From assembly GCA_034926235.1 (NCBI GenBank), contig JAYFRE010000156.1:1-36405 (forward strand): a stretch of DNA of 36,405 nt, in the 5' to 3' direction. Source of the stretch: JAYFRE01 sp034926235. Its GTDB lineage: Bacteria; Pseudomonadota; Alphaproteobacteria; Rhodospirillales; Magnetospirillaceae. Positions 24,164-32,545 of the stretch are shown here, one piece after another; position 1 is the stretch's first letter, and every line of letters starts with the position of its first letter. A model generated the notes under the pieces. The model saw only the letters and a program-made list of their open reading frames with translations. It made no database searches and had not been told where the DNA came from. A program made the position numbers and the translations under genes.

Positions 24164-25090
24164 ATGACGCGAATCGCCGCTTTGGCCTTGGGCATCCTGA
24201 CCCTGATTGCCGGATTCGCCGCCTTGCCCGTCCAGGCGCGCGAAACGCCGCTAACGGTCGTCGCCACCACCGGCATGCTGACCGACACGGTTGCCGCCGT
24301 TGGCGGCGAACGGGTCCGCGTCGAAGGATTGATGGGCCCCGGCGTCGATCCGCACGGCTACCGCCAAACCCGCAGCGACATCGCCCGCATGAACCGGGCC
24401 GACCTGATCGTCTATCACGGACTGCGGCTGGAAGCGCAATTGCTGCCTCTGCTTCAGGATTTCGCCCGCAAGAAGCCGGTCGCGGCCCTGGCCGAGGCAA
24501 TCCCGGCATCATTGCTGCTGACCGATCCCATCTATGCCCAAGCGGTCGATCCGCATGTCTGGATGGACCCGACTTTGTGGCGCTTCGTCGTCGAAGCCGC
24601 CCGTGACCGGCTGACCGCGCTGGACCCCGAGGGGGCTTCCGTCTATGCCGCGAACGCTCAACGCTATCTGGACGGTCTGGCCGAAACCGACCGGCACATC
24701 AAAGAAACCCTGCACGCCATCCCCCAGGAGCGCCGGGTCCTGCTGACCGCGCATGACGCCTTCCGCTATTTCGGCCGCGCCAATGGCTACGAGGTCATCG
24801 GCATCCAGGGTATCTCCACCGAAAGCCAGGCCAATCTGCGCCGGATCGAGGAATTGGTGAGCTTGCTGGTTGATCGGCGCATTCCGGCCATCTTCGTCGA
24901 AAGCTCGGTTTCGGATCAGAACATTCGCGCCCTGATCGAAGGAGCTGCCGCCAGAGGATGGCGCGTCCGCATCGGCGGCGAGCTGTTTTCGGACGCCATG
25001 GGTCAGCCCGGCACGCCGGAAGGCACCTATATGGGGATGATCAGCCACAACGCCGCCGTCATCGCCAATGCGTTGAAGGGAGATGAATGA
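24164..25090 (+). CDS. troA: Metal ABC transporter substrate-binding protein (TroA/MntA type)
   Basis: Periplasmic cluster A-I binding protein of 308 residues with a signal peptide (MTRIAALALGILTLIAGFAALPVQA). Metal ligands by alignment with TroA are H64 (DPHGY), H131 (DPHVWMDP), H197 (TAHDAFRYF) and D277 (FSDAMG), the His-His-His-Asp set. The long His-rich loop of ZnuA is absent, which favours manganese (or iron/zinc broadly) over dedicated zinc uptake. The Fur box upstream agrees. ATG 24164 has AAGGA upstream; the longer reading from 24104 would translate the operator. The stop overlaps the start of the ATPase gene. Confidence 0.9.
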   Translation: MTRIAALALGILTLIAGFAALPVQARETPLTVVATTGMLTDTVAAVGGERVRVEGLMGPGVDPHGYRQTRSDIARMNRADLIVYHGLRLEAQLLPLLQDFARKKPVAALAEAIPASLLLTDPIYAQAVDPHVWMDPTLWRFVVEAARDRLTALDPEGASVYAANAQRYLDGLAETDRHIKETLHAIPQERRVLLTAHDAFRYFGRANGYEVIGIQGISTESQANLRRIEELVSLLVDRRIPAIFVESSVSDQNIRALIEGAAARGWRVRIGGELFSDAMGQPGTPEGTYMGMISHNAAVIANALKGDE

Positions 25091-25878
25091 TGGACCGGAT
25101 CGATGACCGCGCCGCACCGCCAGCGCTCGACATTCGCGGCCTGACCGTCGGCTATGGCGGGACCACGGCCCTCTTTTCGGTCGATTTCGCTGTGCCCCAG
25201 GGCAGCATGAGCGTGATCGTCGGCCCCAATGGCGCCGGCAAATCCACCTTGCTGAAAGCCGCTTTGGGGATCGCCCCCCGGCTGGCCGGCGACATCCGCC
25301 TGTTCGGACAGGATTTCCAGCTCAACCGCCATCGTCTGGCCTATGTGCCCCAGCGCGCGTCGATCGATTGGGATTTCCCCGCCACGGTCAAGGATGTGGT
25401 GGCAATGGGACAATACCGCTTGCTGGGCCTGCTCGGCCGGCGTTCCGCCCGCCTGAAAGCCGCGATCATGGACTGTCTGGAGCGGGTCGGCATGCAAGCG
25501 TTCGCCGACCGCCAGATCGGCCAGTTGTCGGGCGGCCAACAACAGCGTGTCTTCGTTGCCCGCGCCCTGGCTCAGAACGCCGATCTCTACATTCTGGACG
25601 AGCCGTTCGCCGGCGTGGACGCAGCCACCGAACGCACCCTGATCGGCGTGCTGCGCGACCTGACCGAAGCCGGCAAGACCGTTCTTTGCGTCCATCACGA
25701 TCTGGCCACGGTGCCGGATTATTTCCAGCACATGCTGTTGCTGAACGTACGGCGCATCGCCGCCGGGCCGGTCGGCGAGATCTTCACCGAAGGCAATCTG
25801 CAATTGGCGTATGAAGGCCGTCTGGCCGCCGCCCAACTCGACCGGTTGCGCCTGGCCCCGCAAGGTCTGCTGTCGTGA
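25087..25878 (+). CDS. troB: Metal ABC transporter ATP-binding protein
   Basis: Nucleotide-binding subunit of 263 residues with Walker A GPNGAGKST, signature LSGGQQQR and Walker B LYILDEPFAGVD, plus the switch His in CVHHDLATV. It begins on a 4-base overlap with troA and ends on a 4-base overlap with the first permease gene, so the four subunits are translationally coupled. Sequence ends are typical of the ZnuC/MntB/TroB group. Confidence 0.93.
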   Translation: MMDRIDDRAAPPALDIRGLTVGYGGTTALFSVDFAVPQGSMSVIVGPNGAGKSTLLKAALGIAPRLAGDIRLFGQDFQLNRHRLAYVPQRASIDWDFPATVKDVVAMGQYRLLGLLGRRSARLKAAIMDCLERVGMQAFADRQIGQLSGGQQQRVFVARALAQNADLYILDEPFAGVDAATERTLIGVLRDLTEAGKTVLCVHHDLATVPDYFQHMLLLNVRRIAAGPVGEIFTEGNLQLAYEGRLAAAQLDRLRLAPQGLLS

Positions 25879-27107
25879 CCGCGTTCGGAGACGCTCTGCT
25901 GCTGCAGGCCGGCCTCAACACCGCGCTGGTCAGTCTGGGCGCGGCGGCGCTGGGCGCGGTCGGCGGCGCGGTCGGCAGCTTCGTGCTGATGCGCAGACGT
26001 TCCCTGATCAGCGATGCCGCCGGTCACGCTACCTTGCCCGGGCTGGCGCTGGCTTTCATCCTGATGGTCTTTCTGGGTGGTGACGGACGCTGGCTGCCCG
26101 GCCTGATGATCGGCGCGGCGGCTTCGGCACTGTTGGGCATCGTCGCCGTCCACGCCATCCGCCACCATACCCGCCTGCCCGAGGACGCCGCCATCGGGGC
26201 GGTCCTGTCGGTATCCTTCGGCGGCGGCATCGTGCTGCTGACCGTTATCCAGACGCTGGATACCGGCCGCCAAGCCGGGCTGGAGCGTTTCCTGCTGGGA
26301 TCGGCGGCGGGCATGCTGCGTCAGGAAGTCATGGTCATCGTCGCTCTGGCGCTGGCTGCCGGGCTGGCCGTCTTCCTGCTGCGCCGTCCGCTCATGATGC
26401 TGTGCTTCGACGAAAATCACGCTGCCATGACCGGGGTCGGCACCCGATGGATGGATGCCGTTCTGTCGGCCCTGCTGCTGACGGTGGTGGTGATCGGGCT
26501 GAAGGTGGTCGGGCTGGTCTTAAGCGTGGCGCTGGTTACCATTCCGGCGGTCGCGGCGCGGTTCTGGACCGACCGTTTCCACCGCATGATTCCGATCGCA
26601 GCCGGTATCGGCGCGGTAGGCGGCTATATCGGGGCGGCGCTGTCGGCATCGGCGCAAGACCTGCCCACAGGCGCTGTAATCGTCCTGACGCTGTTTTCCA
26701 TTTTCGCCGTTTCGTTCCTTTTCGCGCCCCGACGCGGCCTGCTGGCCAGCGTCCGGCATCATCGGAATTTCCGCCGCCGCGTCCATATCCGCCAAGGATT
26801 GCTGGCGCTCGACCGCGACGAGCCCATCTACGACGCCGTGACCTTGAAACTGCTGCGCCAGGCGGATTGGATCCGGGGCGATGGCACAGCGACGCCATCG
26901 GGGCGCGAGGCCGCGCGGATGGAAGCCCGCAACGAGACCCTGTGGTCTCTCTACCAGCAATGCTATCCCGGCCAGATCCTACCGCAGGATCAGCGCCATC
27001 TGCCCATCAGCACAGTGCTGCCCGCCGATCAGTTGCACGAACTGGAAAAGCTGCTGGCCGAGACCAGACCCGCTTATGGCGTCCTGCAACCGGGAGCGCT
27101 GCGATGA
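25875..27107 (+). CDS. troC: Metal ABC transporter permease with C-terminal cytoplasmic extension
   Basis: ABC-3 family permease of 410 residues. The first 285 hold 8-9 hydrophobic helices with the family motifs SLISDAAGHATLPGLALAF and LKVVGLVLSVALVTIPAVAARF. The last 120 residues are soluble and rich in Arg/Glu (HIRQGLLALDRDEPIYDAVTLKLLRQADWI.. to ..LPADQLHELEKLLAE). They look like a winged-helix/DtxR-type tail as seen in some TroC relatives, an assignment by pattern only. GTG start overlapping the ATPase stop. Confidence 0.85.
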   Translation: MTAFGDALLLQAGLNTALVSLGAAALGAVGGAVGSFVLMRRRSLISDAAGHATLPGLALAFILMVFLGGDGRWLPGLMIGAAASALLGIVAVHAIRHHTRLPEDAAIGAVLSVSFGGGIVLLTVIQTLDTGRQAGLERFLLGSAAGMLRQEVMVIVALALAAGLAVFLLRRPLMMLCFDENHAAMTGVGTRWMDAVLSALLLTVVVIGLKVVGLVLSVALVTIPAVAARFWTDRFHRMIPIAAGIGAVGGYIGAALSASAQDLPTGAVIVLTLFSIFAVSFLFAPRRGLLASVRHHRNFRRRVHIRQGLLALDRDEPIYDAVTLKLLRQADWIRGDGTATPSGREAARMEARNETLWSLYQQCYPGQILPQDQRHLPISTVLPADQLHELEKLLAETRPAYGVLQPGALR

Positions 27108-28021
27108 CGAGCGAATTCATCCAACTCAGCCTCGTTCCCATGCTGGTGGCGGCGCTGGCCGGATCGATCTGCGCCCTGCCCGGCAATTTCCTGTTGCTGC
27201 GCCATCAAAGCCTGATGGGCGACACGGTCAGTCATGTGGTTCTGCTGGGCGTGGTCGCGGCCTTTGTGCTGACCGGCGATCTTTCGACCGGACCGATGCT
27301 GATCGGAGCCGCTTTGGTGTCGGTGGCCGCCACCTTGCTGGTCGAAGCCATCCGCCGCTTCGGACGCATCGAACCGGGGGCCGCGATGGGGGTGGTCTTC
27401 ACCACCTTCTTCGCCCTGGGCGTCGTCGTGCTGGAACGCAGCAACAGCGGATCGGTCCATCTCGATGTCGAACATGTGCTGTACGGCAATCTCGAAAATC
27501 TGATTTGGCTCGACGCCCAGAACTGGGGCTCGCTTTTGGATGCACAGGCTTTGCTCGGCCTGCCCCCCGCTTTGCCGCGCCTGATTCTGTTGCTGGCCCT
27601 GGTCGCCGCCTTCATCGGCCTGTTCTGGCGGCCTTTGGTCATCGGCACCTTCGATCCGGCCTTTGCCGCCAGCATCGGCGCGCATCCCAACCGGACCGGC
27701 ACGGCGCTACTAGTCCTGGTCGCCCTGGCCGCCGTCGCCTCGTTCGAGGCGGTGGGCGCGATCATCGTCATCGCCATGTTCATCTGCCCGCCAGCGGCCG
27801 CCCGTCTGATGACCGACAATCTGGCGCGCCAGATCGGCTGGAGCCTGATTTTCGCCCTGACCGCCTCGTTGAGCGGCTATGCGCTGGCCGTTTGGGGGCC
27901 CGCCATGCTGCTGGGGGCCGAGAACAGCGTCAGCGCCTCGGGCATGATCGCCGTCACGGGCGGCGCAATCCTGGCGGCGGCTTGCCTGTGGGGTCCCAGA
28001 CGGCAGGCTTTGCGGCGTTAG
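27104..28021 (+). CDS. troD: Metal ABC transporter permease, second subunit
   Basis: ABC-3 family permease of 305 residues with about eight helices; LLRHQSLMGDTVSHVVLLGVV and FEAVGAIIVIAMFICPPAAARLM are the family signatures. It pairs with the preceding subunit to form a heterodimeric pore, the TroCD arrangement. ATGA overlap with the preceding gene. No hairpin terminator was seen in the 31 bases to the convergent argO. Confidence 0.9.
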   Translation: MTSEFIQLSLVPMLVAALAGSICALPGNFLLLRHQSLMGDTVSHVVLLGVVAAFVLTGDLSTGPMLIGAALVSVAATLLVEAIRRFGRIEPGAAMGVVFTTFFALGVVVLERSNSGSVHLDVEHVLYGNLENLIWLDAQNWGSLLDAQALLGLPPALPRLILLLALVAAFIGLFWRPLVIGTFDPAFAASIGAHPNRTGTALLVLVALAAVASFEAVGAIIVIAMFICPPAAARLMTDNLARQIGWSLIFALTASLSGYALAVWGPAMLLGAENSVSASGMIAVTGGAILAAACLWGPRRQALRR

Positions 28022-28052
28022 GGACAAATCGGATTCAGGCGGCTGGCGACGT

Positions 28053-28670
28053 TCACTCGATCGTCGGCCATGGGATCAGGCTCAACCCGATCATGGTCAT
28101 CAGAAGGGCAATCGCCCCATCCAGAATACGCCAGGACAAAGGACGGGCGAACAGCGGACGCAACAGTGCCGCGCCATAGCCCAAAGCGAAAAAGAAGAGG
28201 AACGACGCCGATATCGCCCCCAAGGCAAAGGCGATTTCCTGTCCTGCATAACGCGTCGAGACGGAACCGACCAGGATCACCGAATCGAGATAGACATGCG
28301 GATTGGCCCAGGTGAAGAGAAGACAGACCCCCAGGGTCTGCCCCAACCCGCTGCCTTGTTGGTTCCGGTCCGGAGCCAGCCCGGCCTGTCCTTTTAGGGC
28401 CGAGCGCAGCCGCAAGACGGCATAGGCCAGCAGGAATGCCGCCCCGCCATAGCGCGCAACGATCTCCAATCCGGGAATCTTGGTGGTCAGATAACCCAGA
28501 CCGGCGACTCCGGCGGCGACCAAGATCGCATCCGATCCGGCGCAAACCAGACAGACCGGCAGCACATGCTCACCTCGCAACCCCTGGCGCAGCACGAAAG
28601 CATTCTGGGCGCCAATGGCGACGATCAGGCCGAAACACAAAAACAATCCAGCGCTGTAGGCAACAAGCAT
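28053..28670 (-). CDS. argO: LysE/ArgO family amino acid exporter
   Basis: Inner-membrane exporter of basic amino acids, 205 residues (E. coli ArgO 211). Six hydrophobic segments; LIVAIGAQNAFVLRQGLRGEH is the diagnostic N-terminal motif and FTWANPHVYLDSVILVGSVS the second conserved block. The start at 28670 has AGGAGG seven bases upstream; the longer form to 28709 reads through this site. It is divergent from an ArgP-like regulator, the classic arrangement of LysE/LysG and ArgO/ArgP. Confidence 0.92.
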   Translation of the reverse strand: MLVAYSAGLFLCFGLIVAIGAQNAFVLRQGLRGEHVLPVCLVCAGSDAILVAAGVAGLGYLTTKIPGLEIVARYGGAAFLLAYAVLRLRSALKGQAGLAPDRNQQGSGLGQTLGVCLLFTWANPHVYLDSVILVGSVSTRYAGQEIAFALGAISASFLFFFALGYGAALLRPLFARPLSWRILDGAIALLMTMIGLSLIPWPTIE

Positions 28671-28752
28671 GGTTCCTCCTGTCCTGAGATGGACTAGCGC
28701 AGGAAACATGTTTATAAAAATTAAATATTCTGCATCTGATTAAGAAAATTTA
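28671..28752. promoter_or_regulatory. AT-rich divergent argO/argP control region
   Basis: The 82 bases between the divergent genes include an AT-rich core (about 28708-28752, TTTATAAAAATTAAATATTC). TATAAA on the minus strand is a candidate -10 for argO. LysR-type regulators normally bind such regions, but I could not identify a unique T-N11-A site. Confidence 0.45.
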
Positions 28753-29694
28753 ATGATCGACTATGCCCAGCTTGCGGCCATGGCCGCCGTCTTGCGCACC
28801 GGCAGCTTCGAGAAGGCCGCCCGCCAGATGAATCTGACCCCATCCGCCATATCCCAGCGGGTCAAAGCGCTGGAGGAAAGGGTGGGCGCGGCGCTGATCC
28901 GGCGTGGTCCGCCCTGCACCGCCACCCCGGCGGGAATGCGGCTTTACCGTCATGCCGAGGATATCGGACTGATGGAACAAAAACTGGCCGCCGATTTGGG
29001 GTTGCAGGCTCCCGACGGCGAATGGCCGACCGTCCGGCTGGCCGTAAACGCCGACAGTCTGGCGACCTGGTTCGTCGCGGCCATGGCCGGGGCCGAAAAC
29101 ATTCTGTTCGATCTGGTCGTCGACGATCAGGATTACAGCGCCGATTGGCTAAGGCGGGGCGAGGTCAGCGCCGCCGTCACCGCCCATGATGCGCCGATAC
29201 CAGGGTGCCAACGCCTCGCCCTGGGCTCCTTGCGCTATATCGCCACCGCCAGCCCCGCCTTCATGAAACGATGGTTCGGGGATGGTGTAACGCTAGAATC
29301 GCTGGCGCGCGCGCCTTGTTTCTGCTTCAACCGCAAGGACGGATTGCAGACGCGCTGGCAGGAGGCCGTCTTCGGCCGTGCCGCCGCCTCTCCGACCCAC
29401 TGGATGCCCTCGTCGCAGGCTTTTGCCGACGCGGCGCGCGCCGGGTTGGGATGGGGAATGAACATGGAAATCATGGTCCGCGGCCATCTTGCCGATGGCG
29501 ATCTGGTCCCGCTTCTGCCCGATCGCCCCTTGGACGTGCCTTTGTGCTGGCAATGGCCGCGCTCGGCAGGGCCAGCCCTGGCCCCGGTGACAAAGGCCGT
29601 GTTGGCCGCCGCCAGAAAAGACCTGATCCCACCGCCGGAACCTGCTTCTGACGGGGAAAAATCCCATGGGCTGCGCCGGAACGGTTGCGTATAG
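28753..29694 (+). CDS. argP: LysR-family regulator ArgP-like
   Basis: Protein of 313 residues with an N-terminal winged helix-turn-helix (DYAQLAAMAAVLRTGSFEKA, then TPSAISQRVKALEERVGAALIRR) and an effector domain carrying LAVNADSLATWFVAAM, a near-exact match to the ArgP hallmark LAVNADSLATW. It should activate the divergent argO when arginine or lysine is high. The start at 28753 has no clear ribosome-binding site. The stop lies only eight bases before the next gene, a sensor kinase, so the two may share a transcript. Confidence 0.92.
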   Translation: MIDYAQLAAMAAVLRTGSFEKAARQMNLTPSAISQRVKALEERVGAALIRRGPPCTATPAGMRLYRHAEDIGLMEQKLAADLGLQAPDGEWPTVRLAVNADSLATWFVAAMAGAENILFDLVVDDQDYSADWLRRGEVSAAVTAHDAPIPGCQRLALGSLRYIATASPAFMKRWFGDGVTLESLARAPCFCFNRKDGLQTRWQEAVFGRAAASPTHWMPSSQAFADAARAGLGWGMNMEIMVRGHLADGDLVPLLPDRPLDVPLCWQWPRSAGPALAPVTKAVLAAARKDLIPPPEPASDGEKSHGLRRNGCV

Positions 29695-29702
29695 TCATCG
29701 CC

Positions 29703-31496
29703 ATGATCCGGCATTCGATCCTGGCGCTGATATTTCTGATCGGTCTCACCACGGTCGGACTCGCCGCGCCTACGCCGGCAGACGAAACCGCCCGGGACGT
29801 ATCGATCGGGGTATTGGCCTTTCGCGGCGGCGAGGACGCCGAATATGCCTGGGGACCGACGCTGCGCCATTTAAGCGCCACGTTGCCGCAATACCGGTTC
29901 CGGCTGATCCCATTGGGGCCGGAGAAGCTTTACGACGCCGTGCGTGACCGGCAAATCGATTTCCTCATCTCCAACCCTGGCCAATATGTCGAACAGGAAG
30001 CGGCTCACGGCATCGCGCGCATCGCCACCGTCGCCTTCGAAGGCGGCCCCCTGCCATCGGAGGCCATCGGCTCGACCGTTTTCGTCCGCAAGGATCGGAT
30101 GGATCTACGCCAATGGAGCGATCTCAAAGGCAAACGCCTGATCGCCGTCTCGCCGGATCTGTTCGGAGGCTTCCGCATCGCCTGGCGTGAATTCGCCGAA
30201 CACGGAATCGATCCCTTGGCCGACATGGCGTCGCTGCATTTTTCCGGTTTTCCCGTCAAACAATTGTTCGATGCGGTGGCGCGCGGCGACGCCGATGTCG
30301 GCATCGCGCGTGGTTGCGCCCTCGAAGAATTAGCCGCCAAAGGCAGCATCGATCCATCTCTCTTCACGGTCATCGCCGGGCATCCGATGACGGGATGGGG
30401 TTGCGTGGTGTCCAGCCGGCTTTATCCGGACTGGCCTCTGGCCAAGCTGGCGCATACGTCCAACACACTGGCCCGCGACGTCGCCCTGGCCCTGCTGTCG
30501 ATGCCGCCCGGCGATCATGGCCAGAACTGGACGATTCCGGTGGATTACCAAAGCGTCCACGATTTGTTTCGAGCCCTTAAGATCGGCCCTTATTCTCATC
30601 TGCGCCAGGGACATCTGACCGAAACCCTACGCGATTATGCACCCTGGCTGACATTGATCGCGTTCGGACTGGTTTGGGGGTTCGTTCATTATGTGCGGGT
30701 CCGCTTTCTGCTGAAGCGCCGGACCGAGGAATTGAACCTCGCCCATTCCCTGGCCTGGCGGCAGCGCGAGCGCATGGAGCACGCCGCGCGCTTGTCCCTG
30801 ATGGGTGAAATGGCCAGCAGCCTGGCGCATGAAATCAGCCAGCCTCTGGCCGCAATCGTCAATTACGCCCATGGCTGCCAACGCCGACTGGAAGCTGCAT
30901 CCTCGATGGCGGACATGACCGCCAGCTCGACGGCGGACATGGCCGTCAGCGCCGGTAAAATCCTCGCCCAGGCGGAACGGGCCAGCGCCATCGTCCATCG
31001 GATGCGCGACTTTGTCCGCAAGCGCCCACCCGCCCCCTTCATTCTGGATGTCGGCGAGGTGATCGACAAAACGCTCGATTTCTTCATCCCGCTGATCGAA
31101 AAGAAAAGAGTGTCCGTCCATGCCGACCTGCCGCCATCGCTGCCGCCGGTCTGCGCCGACCGCATCCAATTGGAAGAGGTCTTGCTCAACCTGCTGCAAA
31201 ACGCCGTCGAGGCGGTGGATGGCGTTCCCTATGGCAACGTCCGTATTTTTGCCAACACAGATGGGAAAAACGTCCGTATCGGCGTTGCCGACAATGGTAC
31301 GGGGCTTTCCGGTCTGACCACCGAACAGATGTTCGAGGCGTTCCATACCGGCAAACCGCAGGGCCTGGGACTGGGATTGTCGCTTTGCCGCAGCATCGTC
31401 GAAGCGCATGGTGGACGGATATGGGCCGAGGCCGGCGTCAATGGCGGAATGGTCATGACCTTCACCCTGCCCATCGCCGAGGGTGAAAGCGTATGA
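29703..31496 (+). CDS. TtrS-like sensor kinase with PhnD-type periplasmic domain
   Basis: Protein of 597 residues. A signal peptide/anchor (about 1-24) precedes a PhnD/TtrS-like substrate-binding domain (35-280), with IGVLAFRGGEDAEYAWGPTLRHLSATLP and DAVRDRQIDFLISNPGQYVE as recognisable stretches. A membrane helix is at about 313-335, then HisKA with H376 (SLAHEISQPLAAIVNYAHG) and a HATPase domain (NLLQNAVEAV, VADNGTGL, GLGLGLSLC). The periplasmic part has exactly two cysteines, C205 and C234. The architecture is that of the tetrathionate sensor TtrS; sensing an inorganic sulfur compound is inferred from the genes downstream. It overlaps the regulator gene by four bases. A 24-bp tandem duplication lies in the helix after H376. 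Confidence 0.85.
   Translation: MIRHSILALIFLIGLTTVGLAAPTPADETARDVSIGVLAFRGGEDAEYAWGPTLRHLSATLPQYRFRLIPLGPEKLYDAVRDRQIDFLISNPGQYVEQEAAHGIARIATVAFEGGPLPSEAIGSTVFVRKDRMDLRQWSDLKGKRLIAVSPDLFGGFRIAWREFAEHGIDPLADMASLHFSGFPVKQLFDAVARGDADVGIARGCALEELAAKGSIDPSLFTVIAGHPMTGWGCVVSSRLYPDWPLAKLAHTSNTLARDVALALLSMPPGDHGQNWTIPVDYQSVHDLFRALKIGPYSHLRQGHLTETLRDYAPWLTLIAFGLVWGFVHYVRVRFLLKRRTEELNLAHSLAWRQRERMEHAARLSLMGEMASSLAHEISQPLAAIVNYAHGCQRRLEAASSMADMTASSTADMAVSAGKILAQAERASAIVHRMRDFVRKRPPAPFILDVGEVIDKTLDFFIPLIEKKRVSVHADLPPSLPPVCADRIQLEEVLLNLLQNAVEAVDGVPYGNVRIFANTDGKNVRIGVADNGTGLSGLTTEQMFEAFHTGKPQGLGLGLSLCRSIVEAHGGRIWAEAGVNGGMVMTFTLPIAEGESV
30903..30950 (+). repeat. 24-bp in-frame tandem duplication in the sensor kinase
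   Basis: Two adjacent copies (30903-30926 and 30927-30950) agree at 21 of 24 bases and encode SMADMTAS and STADMAVS. They fall about 26 residues after H376, in the second helix of the dimerisation domain or the hairpin loop before it. Confidence 0.75.
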
Positions 31497-32107
31497 CCGA
31501 CGCCGATACGCCGATCATTTACGTCGTCGATGATGACGACGCCATGCGCGATTCGCTGGCTTTCCTGATCGGATCGGTGGGATATGCCTGCTCCTGCCAT
31601 CCCTCGGCCGAGGATTTCCTCGCTCGCCACCATCCCGGCCGGCCGGGATGCCTGGTCGCGGACATCCGCATGCCCGGCATGAGCGGATTGGATTTGCAGC
31701 GGGCTCTGAACGAGCGGGGAACGACCCTGTCGATCATTTTCGTCACCGGTCATGGCGACATTCCGATGGCGGTGCGGGCCTTGCGCGCCGGCGCTATCGA
31801 TTTTTTGGAAAAACCGTTCAACGACCAAGCCTTGCTTGACCGGATCGGCGAGGCGGTTCGCGCCAGCCGCGAGGCGACTCTGCGCCAAAACCGTCACGCC
31901 GAGATCGCCCAGCGGCTGGACGGGCTGACCCCTCGGGAGCGGGCAGTGCTGGAACGGGTTGCCGGCGGCAAACCGAACAAGGTCATCGCCGCCGAGTTGA
32001 GCATTTCGCAGAAAACGGTCGAAGTTCACCGCCACAATGTCATGAGCAAGATGGGTGTCCGTTCCGCCGCCGAACTGGCCCGGCTGATCGCCATCAAAAG
32101 CCCCTAG
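31493..32107 (+). CDS. FixJ/TtrR-type response regulator
   Basis: Protein of 204 residues: receiver 8-122 with phospho-accepting D57 (CLVADIRMPGMSG) and KPF switch lysine, then a LuxR-type helix-turn-helix (LTPRERAVLERVAGGKPNKV and SISQKTVEVHRHNVMSKMGV). It overlaps the kinase gene by four bases and is its obvious partner. Its likely target is the promoter region of the tusA gene immediately downstream, where three phased repeats occur. FixJ and TtrR families are close, so the symbol is left open. Confidence 0.9.
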   Translation: MTDADTPIIYVVDDDDAMRDSLAFLIGSVGYACSCHPSAEDFLARHHPGRPGCLVADIRMPGMSGLDLQRALNERGTTLSIIFVTGHGDIPMAVRALRAGAIDFLEKPFNDQALLDRIGEAVRASREATLRQNRHAEIAQRLDGLTPRERAVLERVAGGKPNKVIAAELSISQKTVEVHRHNVMSKMGVRSAAELARLIAIKSP

Positions 32108-32128
32108 GGAAATCCCTTAGTTTTTCCA

Positions 32129-32225
32129 GGGTTAAACCCAATACCATCGTCGATACCCTCTCTATACCCTTCGTAAGATAACGCGGATGCGCTGCGTGTA
32201 TGGCTTTTCTTGCCTGAACAGCAAG
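32129..32225 (+). promoter_or_regulatory. Operator-like region before tusA: phased repeats and dyads
   Basis: Three copies of ATACC(A/C)T begin at 32141, 32153 and 32164, spaced 12 and 11 bases, about one helical turn each. A GGGTT-A-AACCC dyad lies just before them at 32129-32139, and CTTGC-N7-GCAAG at 32209-32225 just after. Same-face repeats of this kind usually bind a regulator dimer or array; the adjacent LuxR-type regulator is the best candidate. I could not settle on a -35/-10 pair. Confidence 0.5.
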
Positions 32226-32290
32226 GAAATCCAGGCGAACAAGGTGGCGCAACCGAATTTGATTATAGACCGATAGATATAGAGGAAAAA

Positions 32291-32518
32291 ATGGCTGAAA
32301 AGACTCTCGATTGCCTGGGTGAAGCGTGCCCCGTCCCTCTCGTCAAGACTCAGAAGGCGCTGGCCGCGATGGAAATCGGCGACGTTCTGGTCGTGGCGAT
32401 CGACCATTCCTGCGCCATGAAAAACATCCCCGAATGGGCCGATAAGGCTGGCCACAATTTCGAGATCGACGAAGTCGAAGGCGGACGCTGGGACATCGTC
32501 ATCGAAAAGGTCAATTAA
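32291..32518 (+). CDS. TusA/YeeD-family sulfur carrier protein
   Basis: Seventy-five residues with LDCLGEACPVPLVKTQKAL; C13 in the C-P-x-P motif is the persulfide-carrying cysteine, and C8 is additional. TusA-like proteins pass sulfane sulfur between partners. Association with YeeE/YedE transporter genes, as for E. coli yeeE-yeeD (tsuA-tsuB), points to thiosulfate-linked sulfur import rather than tRNA thiolation. ATG has AGAGGA directly upstream; the reading from 32210 adds 27 unrelated residues. Confidence 0.92.
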   Translation: MAEKTLDCLGEACPVPLVKTQKALAAMEIGDVLVVAIDHSCAMKNIPEWADKAGHNFEIDEVEGGRWDIVIEKVN

Positions 32519-32545
32519 CGCTTCCGTCACATCCGGTGGAGGGGT

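Noticed and set aside
29703..32107. Calling the pair true ttrS/ttrR
   Set aside because: No tetrathionate reductase genes (ttrABC) are nearby, so only similarity of architecture is claimed.
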